Source of the DNA: Anaeromyces robustus
Lineage: Eukaryota; Neocallimastigomycota; Neocallimastigomycetes; Neocallimastigales; Neocallimastigaceae
Reading direction: 5' to 3'
DNA length: 64,000 bases
NCBI GenBank assembly: GCA_002104895.1
Contig: MCFG01000109.1
Location: 105,222-169,221, forward strand
In this document: piece by piece, positions 38,958-50,036 of the stretch
Layout of the letters: each line of letters opens with the position of its first letter
How positions within the stretch are numbered: position 1 is the stretch's first letter
The notes under the pieces: generated by a model
What the model was told of the DNA's origin: nothing
The model's input: only the letters and a program-made list of their open reading frames with translations
The model's database searches: none
Program-made: the position numbers and the translations under genes

Positions 38958-38995
<38 letters not shown>

Positions 38996-40126
38996 GTTAT
39001 TTATTGTGATTGTTATTATTATTATTATTATTATTATTTATTGTGATTGTTATTATTATTATTATTGTTGTTGTTGTTGTTGTTATTGTTGTTATAGTTA
39101 ATATATATATTTATAAAAAAATATTAAATTAAAAAAATATTTAATTTAGTTTATATTATTTAAATATATATAAATCATATTTAATTAATTTATAAATGAT
39201 TTTTACTCTAATGAGTGTATTTTTCAACATTTGATACATTTCTTCTTTTGAAATATAATTATCACCATTTAAATCATATACACGGAAACAAACTAAATAA
39301 ATATAATTATAAAAAAATGATTTTATTTAATTATGTATTTTAATATAAATATATATAATATTTTTGATAAATAATTTGCATCACATACATTTCATTTTTT
39401 CTTCAATACTTCCTTTTAAAAGTATTGACATTCCTCTCATAAATTCATCATGATTAATATAATTATCAGAGTCTAAATCTAAACATCTGAAAACTTTTTT
39501 TTTATTATATGATACAGTATAGGAATATGAAGCATATATATATAAATATTTAATATATTTCACATATTAAAGATATTCATTATAACATATATAAATTTTT
39601 ATTAAATTTACATTAAAATTTTTATTAAAATGAATAATATATATATATATATTTTTTTTAAGAATGAATATATATTTCTTTTAAAAATTATATTTATTAT
39701 CATATTTTATTTTACCTCTATCCATAAGTAAAGAGTCATCAATTTCAAAATCATCTGTTAATAAATCTCTAAAACGAGTTCTATCAATTTTTTCATTAGA
39801 TCCTGCTAATTGATAAAAATTTTTATTTAAATAATCAATTTCATTTTTTGTAACTATTGATATATATATATATATAAAGTGAATAAATTTACATTTATTG
39901 CATTTGATTTAATTATTTCCAATGTATTATAATATTAATAGATATATAAATAATATAAGCAATAAAATTTATTTATTAATTTTAAATAATTCAATAAAAA
40001 ATATGTATAATTTATAAAAAAAAAAAAAAAAAAATAAGTACTTATTAAAAATATATATATTAAAAATAAAAATTAAAACTTACAGCAATTTTTATTATCC
40101 TCGTTTGGACTTGTTTTTCTTGACAT
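38446..40126 (-). CDS. EFCAB1: Calaxin (EF-hand outer-dynein-arm regulator) ortholog
   Basis: Calaxin (CLXN/EFCAB1) is a calcium sensor of the neuronal-calcium-sensor type that binds the outer dynein arm docking complex and tunes flagellar beating. Five exons join in frame: 40084-40126, 39716-39853, 39389-39493, 39207-39292, 38446-38886. They give 270 residues. Three canonical EF loops are visible: DLDSDNYINHDEF (near 66), DLNGDNYISKEEM (near 103) and DTDHDGRVSELDW (near 145). The surrounding sequence matches calaxin closely: RVFRCLD, FMRGMSILLKGSIEEKMK, FRVYDLNGD, KELVEIILKKMD and LLLEAFGKCL. The start MSRKTSPNEDNKNC also fits. A tail of roughly 90-100 residues after the EF core, Glu/Thr/Gln/Asn-rich, is longer than in animal calaxin. 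The gene implies a motile flagellum, as in zoospores. Confidence 0.9.
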
Positions 40127-41492
40127 GGTCAACTATTTTTTTTTGTTTTGTATATATAAATCTTTTATTTTAACAATTAATACTATTAGTTTGTGAATTT
40201 GTTTTTTATGTTAACACTTATTTATATTTTGTAATAATTTATCAAATTATTTATCTTTTTATTATTATTATTAAAATTTTTATTCTTCTTTGTTAATTCT
40301 TTTCTAATATATTTTGAATATTAAAATGTAATAAAATCTACAATGGCTATAAATTATTATTATTTTTTTAATTTATATTATTATAAAACAAAACAATTTT
40401 TTTTAATTTTCTTAGAAAATCTTTATAAAGATAAATAGTAAAGATAGTAGTTTAAATGTTTATTAGTTGGGTATAATATTCGATTATTTAATTATTTTTT
40501 ATATTTTTTAATATAACAAGAAACTAAAGAAAAATCATTATATATAATTATTTAATATATATAAAATTAAAGATAATAATAAAATAATAAATAAAAAAAA
40601 TATAAAAATAAAATGATAAAAAAATTGTAATAAATATAAAAATAGTAAAAATGTTTAATAAACAATATTAATAAAATTTATAATTACTTATTATATATAT
40701 AAAATAGTTAATTTTTTTCAAACTCTAGCCATAGACTTTAATAGAAATACTTTTTTTTTTTTTTTTAAAATTATTATATATAATTTTATTAAATAATAAT
40801 AAAAACATATTTAAAAATAGTTATTTTATATATTCATTATATTTAACATTACTAATTAACCAAAAAAAAAAAATTATATAAAAAATATTATTATTAATTA
40901 TTAATATATATTATCATTGTATTATTAATATTTTTAACTATTCTTTTCTTTTAATAGTAATCCACTGAAACTTTCTTTATTATTATTTATAATATTTTTT
41001 TAATTAATAATTATAATTTCCTAGATTTTAAAAAAGTTTAAATTTTTTTATAAAATTAAACTTTATAAATTATATTATAAAATGTTATTATTGAATATTT
41101 ATAAATATACATAAAATATCTTTATATTATATATATATATAATGTTATTTATTGAACATAATAAATAGTTTTAATATTATTAATACTCTTACTGTTATAT
41201 GGTTATTTATGTTACAATAATAAAAAATAATTAAAAAATAAATAATATCATAAATACTGAAAAAATGAAATTTTTCATCATTTTTTTTTAACAATAAAAA
41301 AATGTTTTATTAATTTTAGATTAAGATTGTCTCCAATATTTTAAATTAAAACAATTGATATATATATAATAGAATATATTATAATATATTTTATTATATT
41401 TATCCTAATTTAATTTTTAATTAAAAAGATATTTTAAAATATATGATATATTTTTAATAAAAAAAAATTTTTTTTTATAACTATATTATACT

Positions 41493-41659
41493 CTAACATT
41501 TGTAAAGATCTTTAGGTCTTTGGGTAGACATAACGACTTTGACGATTTTCCCATTAATTTCATTTTTTCTTGCTATATAATACATAAATTTGACAAATTC
41601 AAATCGGTTTGACAAGAACAAAATTCCATACATTCCATGCAATGAGTCATATGTGAAGT
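41493..41659 (-). CDS. Orphan 3'-terminal exon of unknown gene
   Basis: On the minus strand a TTTCTTTATAG acceptor precedes an open stretch of about 55 codons (FTYDSLHGMYGILFLSNR... to ...MSTQRPKDLYKC) ending in TAG at 41493-41495. Its composition is clearly less A/T-biased than its surroundings, with GTC, CGA and GGG codons, so it looks like real or once-real coding sequence. I could not find upstream exons; an AAT microsatellite lies immediately upstream. It could be a gene remnant, part of a mobile element, or the last exon of a gene with distant exons. The protein family is not recognised. Confidence 0.4.
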
Positions 41660-41685
41660 CTATAAAGAAAATTAAAAAACAAAAA

Positions 41686-41791
41686 ATAATAATAATAATA
41701 AATAATAATAATATTGAATAATAATAATAATATTGAATAATAATAATAATAGTTAATAATAATAATAATAGTTAATAATAATTATAATAAT

Positions 41792-41827
<36 letters not shown>

Positions 41828-41836
41828 TAAAATAAT

Positions 41837-41881
<45 letters not shown>

Positions 41882-41891
41882 TATGATAATG

Positions 41892-41956
<65 letters not shown>

Positions 41957-41965
41957 TAAAATAAT

Positions 41966-42022
<57 letters not shown>

Positions 42023-42023
42023 T
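41686..42023. repeat. Complex (AAT)n array
   Basis: About 340 bp of AAT trinucleotide repeat broken by repeated attaat, gttaat and ttataat variants. A plus-strand poly-Ile frame here is an artefact. Confidence 0.9.
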
Positions 42024-44895
42024 AAAATATTATTATATAAACTTAATACATTAAAAAATAATATAAATAATATTGAAGAAATATTTATATAACTAAATAA
42101 AGAATAGTCATTACTAGTAATTGTATTTTAAAAAAATTCTTTTTTAATATTCAAAATTTTAATTTATTAAAAATTTATTTTTTAATTTTACAAAATTTTA
42201 AATACAACTTTAAATACATTTTAAATACATTATTATAATAATGTATACATTTAAAAAAGATTATATTTTTTAAACAAGTTTTTTTAAAATCAGACTTAAT
42301 TAAATTAATTAATAAATTCCTTCTGTTATTGAAATATTTAGTTACAACAACCAACAAATAACAAACAACAAAAAATAATAAACATAAACATAAATAATAA
42401 CAATAACAATATAATATAAAATAATATAAAATAATAATAATTATAAATATTTACAATGATTCTTTTTTTTTCTTTTTTTAACAAAAGTAGAAATTAATTA
42501 TAACTTTTATAAATTCAATTATTAAATATTAAATATTATTTTAATTATTTTAATTTTTTTTTTTTTTTTTGATTTTGAATTTTGAGTTTTATTTTCTTAA
42601 ATTTTATTTGATCTTTTAATTTTTGTTTTTCTGTTTCATTTTGTTTTCTGTTTCATTTTAATTTGTTATGATTTCTATTTTTTTTTTTTTTTTTTTTAAA
42701 CACAATTCTTTAACTTTTTGTTGTTTTTATTGGCTTTCGTTGAAGGCAGTGAGTATTGAATCAAAAACCCAAAAATTAAGATTTTTATTAATAATATAAA
42801 TTAATTATATTATAATATATACTTTAATATATTTATGCCAATATTTTATTATTTAGTTTATCCATATCAATTAAAATATATTTATTATATATTATACTTA
42901 TATATATTGTTTAATAAAACAAATATATATTAATATATATGAATCAATATATATAAATAAATAACTTTTTATAGTATAAAAACAAAAATAAATGAATAAA
43001 TAAATATATAATAAATAAATTTCTAATAATATATTATAGATAATAATTTTATTATAAAGATATTAATTATTTAAGATTAACTTTTTTTTAATTGACCTAT
43101 AAAATAAAAGTAATCTAATAACATCAATTATATTATAATATATGGATGAATATATTTATTAATTAATTAGAAATAACTATTTTTTATTGAATGATTATGA
43201 AATAAATGAAATAAAATATATTAAATAATTAAATAAATTTTTAATAAATAATTAAATAAATAAATATTAAATTGAATAAATTTTTAAATAATACTTAAAT
43301 AAATAATATTTTTTTTAAAGAAAAAATTATTAATATTAAAAAAAAAAAAGTAACAAAGTAAATAAAATTAAATCATTCATTTAAATAATATATTATATAA
43401 TATATAATATAATATAATAATTAATAAATTACCAATTGATATAATAGAAAAAAATGAACAACATGGAAAAAAAAGATTATAATAAATCTTCATATATAAA
43501 TTCAAACAAAAAAACTAAATAAATAATAAATAGTAAAAATAAATAAATATTTTATAATAAAGTAAATAAATAATTTATAAAAAATAAATGTATGAAAAGA
43601 TTTTCATACAAAGTTTTATTAAATATTTATTAAAAATTTTTATTATCATTTTTTTAGCTTTGCTTTTCCTTTTTTTTTTTCTTTACAAAAAAGAAATAAT
43701 AATTTAAAAATTATTAAATAATTAAAAAATAAAAATAAAAATTATAATAAAATCTTCATTAAAATAAAAAAATAATTTAATTTATTTTTTTATACTTTAC
43801 TATATAGGACTATATTTTCTTTTCTATTTCATTTTTATATCTTTTTTTTTTTTTTTTAAAAAAAAATAAATTTATATATTTATTAAACAAATAAAACAAA
43901 AAGAAAAAAGAAAAGAAAAAGTGAAATAATAATAGAAAGAAAAGGAAGAAAAAAAAAATTAGTAAAATCTAAAATACTTGAAGTGGAAATTATATAATAA
44001 AAATTCAAATTTTTTATTTAATCTATATTTATTTAATTATTTAATATCTTGTTAATACATTATTAATATATATTTTATTAGTTTTTTGTTATATATAAAA
44101 GGTAAAAATTCAAATTTATTTTAATTTTATATGTATAATTTAAAAATTTTAATTAAATAATATCAATTCATTTTTAATTATTTACAAAAGAAAAATTAAA
44201 ATCAATAAAAAGAAAAAAAAATGAATGGACAATTATTGAATTCACTTTTCTTCAACAAATAAATAACAAATAAATAAATAAAAATTAATAATATAAATGA
44301 TTTAACTAATTTTTGAAACTTAATTAAAAAAAAGACTTCAAAACAATACTAATGGACTCATTATTAACTTTACTTTTATAAAAAAATGATAAAAAAAAAA
44401 TAAAAAAATAAAAAAATAAAAAATAAAAAATATTTATTTATTTTAAACAAATAACCATATTATATAAGTAGAGAAAAGTGAAAAAATATATTTAATTACT
44501 AATAAATATTACGAATATATTATTAATAGCTATTTTAATTATAAAATGAATTGATTAATTAATAACTTATAAATATTTTTTTTTAATTTCGCGATCATTT
44601 TCTAATTCTATTATTATTAACTAATAATATTATTATATAACATTATATATAAAATAATATATTGTAACAATTATATAATTTATTTTTTATTATTTATATA
44701 TATAATATATTGTATATATTATTATTATTAATTATATAACAAATAAATTATTTCAAAACAAAACAAAACAAAACAAACAAAAAAAAAAACAACTATCATT
44801 AAAAAAAAAAAAAAAAAAGAAAATTAATAATATTCATAATATAAAAATCATAAACATAAACTATTAATTCATATTAAGAAGAATACGAAATAAAA

Positions 44896-46203
44896 ATGGC
44901 AAAGAAGAATAATCTTACTAACAGAAAGAGAAAGACTGAAGAAAATGCTGAACCAGTAGAAGAAAATTTTAGTGTTTTCCAAACCAAAGAAACTCCTGAA
45001 ACAGCAAAAAAAGAAGAAAAAAATGTTTTATTAGCTGCACAACCAAAAAGTCAAAAATGGATAAATTGGTGGACACGTACACTTTGGACTTTTGTTATGA
45101 TTTTTGGTTTCTTCGCTGTTATTTTTTCTGGACATTTTAGTATTATCATGTTAGTTCTTATACTCCAAGTTTTAATTTTCAAGGAAATTATTGCTATTGC
45201 TCATTATCCATCACAAGAGAAAAAATTACCTTGGTTTAGAATTATAAATTGGTATTTCTTATTTGCTTCAGTTTACTATTTATACGGTGAAGGAATCATG
45301 GATTACTTTAAATATCAATTTTTCAAATATGAATTCTTCCAATTCTTAATTAATAATCATAAATTCATTTCCTATTGTATATACTGTTTCGGTTTTGTTA
45401 TTTTCGTAATGAGTTTAAGAAAAGGATATTATCAATTCCAATTCGTACAATTCGCATGGACTCACTTAATTATTTTATTCGTAGTATTCCAATCACATTT
45501 CCTTGTCAATAATATTTTACAAGGTATTATTTGGTTCTTCCTTCCAGTTAGTTTAGTTATTGTAAATGATATTGCAGCTTATGTTTGTGGTTTCTTCTGG
45601 GGACGTACTCCATTAATTCAATTAAGTCCAAAGAAAACATGGGAAGGTTTTATTGGTGCCTTTTTCATGACAATGATTTGGGGTATTTTCTTCTCTTTAT
45701 TATTGGCCCAATTCGATTATTTCATTTGCCCAGCTACTGATTTACATACAAATGTATTCAGTGACTTCCATTGTGAACCACAACCAGTATTCGTACCAAC
45801 AGCTTATAAAATTCCAACTTTATTAGCTGATATTTTATCACTTGTAGGTATTAAGTTCTCTAGTATTACTGTATTACCTATTATTTTCCATAGTATTGTT
45901 TTATCTATTTTCGCTTCTCTTATTGGTCCATTTGGTGGATTCTTTGCCAGTGGACTTAAGCGTGCTTTCAAAATTAAAGACTTTGGTGATACTATTCCAG
46001 GTCATGGTGGTGTTACTGATCGTTTCGATTGTCAACTTTTAATGGGTGCTTTTTCACATCTTTATTACATTACTTTTGTTAAATCACCAGAAACTACTGT
46101 TACCTTCCTTATGGATCAAATTATTAATATGGATGCTGATCAACGTATAATATTATTTAATCAATTTAAACAATTTATGATCGATAATCATTTACTTAAG
46201 TAG
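44896..46203 (+). CDS. CDS1: CDP-diacylglycerol synthase (phosphatidate cytidylyltransferase)
   Basis: Makes CDP-diacylglycerol from phosphatidic acid and CTP in the ER membrane, the branch point for phosphatidylinositol, cardiolipin and related lipids. A single exon encodes 435 residues, about the length of yeast Cds1. The first 55 residues are charged and cytosolic, followed by a string of hydrophobic helices (near 60-80, 110-130, 150-170, 185-205, 212-232, 250-270, 325-350). Family marks include NDIAAYVCGFFWGRTPL, SPKKTWEGFIGAF (near 244) and the C-terminal CDS signature with SGLKRAFKIKDFGD and IPGHGGVTDRFDCQ (near 368). The start lies in A-rich context (aaaaATGGC). It is intronless, unlike most neighbours. 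All signature residues that I can check are intact. Confidence 0.97.
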   Translation: MAKKNNLTNRKRKTEENAEPVEENFSVFQTKETPETAKKEEKNVLLAAQPKSQKWINWWTRTLWTFVMIFGFFAVIFSGHFSIIMLVLILQVLIFKEIIAIAHYPSQEKKLPWFRIINWYFLFASVYYLYGEGIMDYFKYQFFKYEFFQFLINNHKFISYCIYCFGFVIFVMSLRKGYYQFQFVQFAWTHLIILFVVFQSHFLVNNILQGIIWFFLPVSLVIVNDIAAYVCGFFWGRTPLIQLSPKKTWEGFIGAFFMTMIWGIFFSLLLAQFDYFICPATDLHTNVFSDFHCEPQPVFVPTAYKIPTLLADILSLVGIKFSSITVLPIIFHSIVLSIFASLIGPFGGFFASGLKRAFKIKDFGDTIPGHGGVTDRFDCQLLMGAFSHLYYITFVKSPETTVTFLMDQIINMDADQRIILFNQFKQFMIDNHLLK

Positions 46204-46655
46204 AAACATATTATGATAAAACAAAATAATAATAATAAAAATAAAAATAAAATTATAAAATAAAATAAAATAAAATAATTTAATATAAAATAAAATAAAA
46301 TGAAATAAAATAAAAATGAAATATAATATTAATAATAATAATAAAATTTTTGAAAAAAAATTATATATAAAAAAAATATAAAAAAAGAAAAAATAAAAAA
46401 AAATAAAAAAAAAATAAAAAAAATTAGATATCATATAAATAAGTAAATAAAAAAAAGAATAAAATCAAATCAAACGATCGAATATAAATATATATCAAGT
46501 ATTTATAATTAAATAATAATTTAAAACAAATAAAATAAAATAAAATAAATAAAAAAAAAAAAAAAAAAAAAAAAAGAAAGAAAGAAAGAAAAAAATTATT
46601 AAAATTAAAACTTAATTAATATTATATATATATATATAACATAATAATATTATTT

Positions 46656-46695
<40 letters not shown>

Positions 46696-47837
46696 TTAAT
46701 TTTTTTTTTTTTAATTTTATATATATATATATATATATACATTTTTTTTTCTTTATTTTTTTATTTTATTTTATTTTATTTTTTTTTTTTTTAAATAATT
46801 TTTTTTATTTTATTTTATTTTATTTTTTTTTTTTAAATAATAGTAAATTAATAATATCATAATATTTAAATAATAAATAATAAACACTAAACAATAAACA
46901 AATAATATTAATTAAAAATAAAAATAAATTAAAAAAAAAAACGTACTTTTTTTTTTTTTATATTGATTATATTTAATTTATAATATTAGTATTTTATACA
47001 TTAAAACAAATTATAATTTTTGTAGATATTAATAAAATATAACAATAAATAATATATAATATATAATATTATGATTTATAGAATTATTATTAAATTTTTT
47101 ACTATAATCTAAAAAAAAAACATAATAATTAAAAGAAAAAAAAAAAAAAAAAAAAAAAAGAGAGAAAACAGTTTAATTTGTTATGTCATTTTAATATTTT
47201 TATTTATTTTTATTTATTTATTTATTTATTTATTTTTATTATTTTTATTATTTTTATTATTTTTTTTTTAATTTTTTTATCATTTTATTACATTTTTGTA
47301 GTTATTTATTTCATTTTTTTTTTTTTTAATTAGTGTTGTAGTATTATTATTTTTGTTTTTATTTCTTTTTGTTATTTTTTATATTTTTCATTTATTTAAT
47401 AAAGGTTTATTAGTTTTGTTTTATTGTATAATTATATATATATATATATCTGGTTATATAAGTTTTAATTTCAGCTAAAAATTTTTAAAATTAAAAACAC
47501 TTTTTTTTTTTTTTTTAAAAAGTATCAACATTTAATGAATAACTTTTTAATAATATAGAACTTATTATGTTATTTAATTTTTTATTTTTAACATTTATAA
47601 ATAGCATTAAAAATTAAATATAAATATATATATATATTTGTAGTATATAAATACTTTATTAAGTAATTTTGTATTTTTAAATTATATAATAAAGGTACTT
47701 ATAAATTTAAAAAAAATGTTTAACAATTTAAAATTATTTAATAAATATAAAAGAATAATTTCATGATATTTATTCATTTATTCTCTTATATTTATTAATA
47801 AATCATTTTAAATGGTCTAAATTTCTTTTCTACATAT
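46204..47837. other. 3' flank of CDP-DAG synthase, homopolymer-rich
   Basis: Alternating A-rich and T-rich blocks (for example A runs near 46550-46575, T runs near 46660-46690, AAAAT and TTTTA pentamers). No coding signal. It leads into the structured repeat array that starts at 47838. Confidence 0.6.
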
Positions 47838-47944
47838 AATCCATAGAATTTGTTATGATATTAATATACAAAACCGTTTATATATAAAAAAATTTTTTTA
47901 TTATAGAATATTTTTAGAAGTAATCGTAATCGTAGCTGTGGATT
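47838..47944 (+). ncRNA. Putative structured RNA element, copy 1 of 5
   Basis: Outer helix P1 pairs aatccatag with ctgtggatt, including one U-G wobble that exists only on the plus strand. Inner helix P2 pairs ttatgat with atcgtaa, again with a plus-strand U-G wobble. Shared motifs are atagaat after P1, tttagaagtaa before the P2 3' strand, and gtagctg entering P1. The family is unknown. Confidence 0.5.
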
Positions 47945-48016
47945 AAATATAAAAAAGAAAAAATTTAACCATTTTTTGATTTTATGGTCTTTTTTAAAAA
48001 AAATTTTTTTATTTAA

Positions 48017-48118
48017 AATTTATAGAATGTGGAATAGTAAATTATAAACGTAGAATATTATCATTTTAATTTATTATAGTATATTATTTAGAAGTAACTA
48101 TTAACATAGCTATAAATT
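48017..48118 (+). ncRNA. Putative structured RNA element, copy 2 of 5
   Basis: P1 pairs aatttatag with ctataaatt (9 bp, perfect). P2 pairs aatagt with actatt. Shared motifs: tatagaat, ataaacgtagaat, tttagaagtaac and catagct. Compared with copy 1, P1 bases differ on both strands and pairing is kept. Confidence 0.5.
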
Positions 48119-48185
48119 AAAAATAAATAGAAATGTAGTTATCAAAATATTAAAATATTGCATGAAATGAAGCTTTCATTTATAT

Positions 48186-48302
48186 AATCTACAGAATATA
48201 TAATGGTAGGTTTATTAGTAAACGTAAAATTAAACTAATTTATTTTTAAGATTTGATATTAAAAATATTTTTAGAAGTAACCATTTATCATAGCTGTATA
48301 TT
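48186..48302 (+). ncRNA. Putative structured RNA element, copy 3 of 5
   Basis: P1 pairs aatctacag with ctgtatatt with one mismatch. P2 pairs aatggt with accatt, a compensatory change from aatagt/actatt in copies 2, 4 and 5. Shared motifs: acagaat, gtaaacgtaaaat, tttagaagtaac, catagctg. Confidence 0.5.
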
Positions 48303-48450
48303 ATATATATAAAAGGATTCATTTTAAAAATTTTAATGTTTTTGATATATGTTTTTTTGTTGATTTTTATCTTTCTTTTTTTTCACTTCATTTAATGTAA
48401 TAATAGTTTTTTGATTAATTGATCTTCTAATCATCTTTTTTTTTTTTTTA

Positions 48451-48559
48451 TTTATAATATTACAGAATTTATAATAGTAAAGTTATAAACGCAAAATACA
48501 ATTATTAATTATTTTAAAATGGTTTAGAAGTAACTATTATTATAGCTGTTTATTATAAA
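48451..48559 (+). ncRNA. Putative structured RNA element, copy 4 of 5
   Basis: P1 is acag/ctgt, then a small internal loop, then tttataata/tattataaa (9 bp). P2 pairs aatagt with actatt. Shared motifs: acagaat, ataaacgcaaaat, tttagaagtaac and tatagctg. Confidence 0.5.
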
Positions 48560-48735
48560 TAAAAGTTAATAAGTAGCTACAAAAGTATTGAACATAATAA
48601 TTGAATATCTTCCAATAAGCCTATTTGAACATTACTATACCATTTTCCTCCATAAATGGAAAATATTGATGAAATATTTTTATTATTTAATGATTATTTT
48701 ATGGTTATTCATGGTTATTAATGGAAAATAAGGAA

Positions 48736-48870
48736 CTAATCTACAGAACGAGTAATAGTACTAATTAAAAATAAAATGAAGATCTTCACTAAAGTGTTTT
48801 TTTTTATATCAAATTACCTGAAGCTTATATGATTATTAAGAAGTAACTATTTACTATAGCTGTAGATTAG
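48736..48870 (+). ncRNA. Putative structured RNA element, copy 5 of 5
   Basis: The clearest copy: P1 pairs ctaatctacag with ctgtagattag (11 bp, perfect). P2 pairs aatagt with actatt. The motifs acagaa, agaagtaac and tatagctg are kept. The apical region is longer and lacks the aaacg motif, but has its own small hairpins (gaagatcttc, cactaaagtg). Confidence 0.55.
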
Positions 48871-49575
48871 TTGTAAAATAAATCAATAAAAAACAATGTA
48901 GATGTTTCATTTTTTTTATTTATTTTACTTAAAAGTAAAGATCTTCAAAGCTTTTAATTGTTGTTTATTATTTTTATTTTTTGTATCTTCTTCGCTTTTT
49001 CCTAATTCTAATTAACATTTTTTTTTATTATGTTAATTATAAATTATGAACTTTGAAAAAGAATATTTTTTTTCTTGATAAAATTTTACTCTTTAAATAC
49101 TTTTTTTATAAAAAATAAAAATTAAAAAAACTATATTAATACATTTTTTTTTAGATATGATTATATAAATATTATTTTTCTACTTAATTTTCATTAACTA
49201 TTAATTAAATTGTTAAGTAGAAAAATAATAAATAATATTAATTACTATTACATAAAAATAACAAAATTAATCTAAATATTTAAAATAAATATTTTTTAAA
49301 TATATTTTTCTTGCTATACCACTTAAAAAATTTCAAAATTTATTTTATTATATATATTGATATTTTTATTATTTTTATTAATTATATACAATTTTTACAT
49401 TAACATTACTAAATATTTAGAATATTCTAATATTCTAAATACTAAAGTTAAAAAAAAAAATATCATAAATAATAAAATTTTAATATTAATATATAATTTT
49501 TTTTTATAATAAATTGATACAAAATCTTATTCAGATTCTATAGATAGGTAAAACACAATATTTAGACATAATTAT
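48871..49575. other. A/T-rich spacer, no gene seen
   Basis: Between the RNA-like array and the retroelement relic. No coding frame or further copy of the array motif was seen. Confidence 0.5.
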
Positions 49576-49797
49576 GATTCAACAACAAGATATCTATTCG
49601 GTTTCCAATACCTTCCGGCTGGTCTAAATGGTTTCTATTTCTTAATTAATCGTATTTGGAATGGTGAATTTCCTATATTTTGGAATAATGAATTCATTGT
49701 TTCTATTCCAAAGAAAGGTGATTTTTCGAAATGTGATAACTATCGTGGTATTTCATTTATCAATAATGGTATCAAGATCTGCGGCTCTAATGATTGA
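49576..49797 (+). mobile_element. Relic of a non-LTR (LINE) retrotransposon reverse transcriptase
   Basis: An open stretch of about 73 codons ends at TGA 49795-49797. It carries a recognisable LINE reverse-transcriptase segment: LINRIWNGEFP, then FIVSIPKKGDFSKCDNYRGIS and INNGIKI. In intact elements this IPKKG-D-NYRGIS block lies at the start of the RT domain and is followed by the catalytic palm; here the frame stops soon after it. Codons are richer in G and C than the surrounding DNA. It is a 5'- and 3'-truncated, inactive fragment. Confidence 0.75.
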
Positions 49798-49902
49798 ATG
49801 ATATCATTGCCTGTTGTCTATAAAAGACCATCAATATATATTATTCAATATTGTTCAATAAATTCAAAACCAACTTCTTCAAAAGGAACGTCAATGCTGA
49901 TA

Positions 49903-49933
<31 letters not shown>

Positions 49934-49985
49934 TTTCTATATATATTTGTTTTGTTTTTTAAAATATTTATTCTATTAATTCCAT

Positions 49986-50036
<51 letters not shown>

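Larger units (their letters stand above)
40127..44895. other. Large divergent spacer between calaxin and CDP-DAG synthase
   Basis: About 4.8 kb of mostly A/T DNA. It contains an orphan minus-strand exon (41493-41659), a long AAT array (41686-42023) and a small less A/T-biased patch at about 42690-42765. The patch reads as a signal-peptide-like FLLFLLAFVEG followed by a GTGAGT donor, but lacks an ATG. Tiny ATG frames at 43454 (MNNMEKKDYNK) and 44221 (MNGQLLNSLFF) precede the CDP-DAG synthase start and could be upstream ORFs if the leader is long. Confidence 0.45.

Noticed and set aside
43454-44300. Short ATG frames (MNNMEKK..., MNGQLLN...) upstream of CDP-DAG synthase as genes
   Set aside because: About 12-22 codons, A/T-driven composition, no family; at best upstream ORFs of a long leader.
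47838-48870. Hammerhead, twister or hairpin ribozyme, tRNA, or box C/D and H/ACA snoRNA identity for the five-copy array
   Set aside because: I looked for CUGAUGA/GAAA cores, twister GCC/AAGCGCC nucleotides, cloverleaf T-arm motifs and snoRNA boxes and did not find them consistently in the copies.
47838-48870. CRISPR array
   Set aside because: Copies are diverged and of unequal length, the conserved parts are split around variable loops, and the host is a eukaryote.
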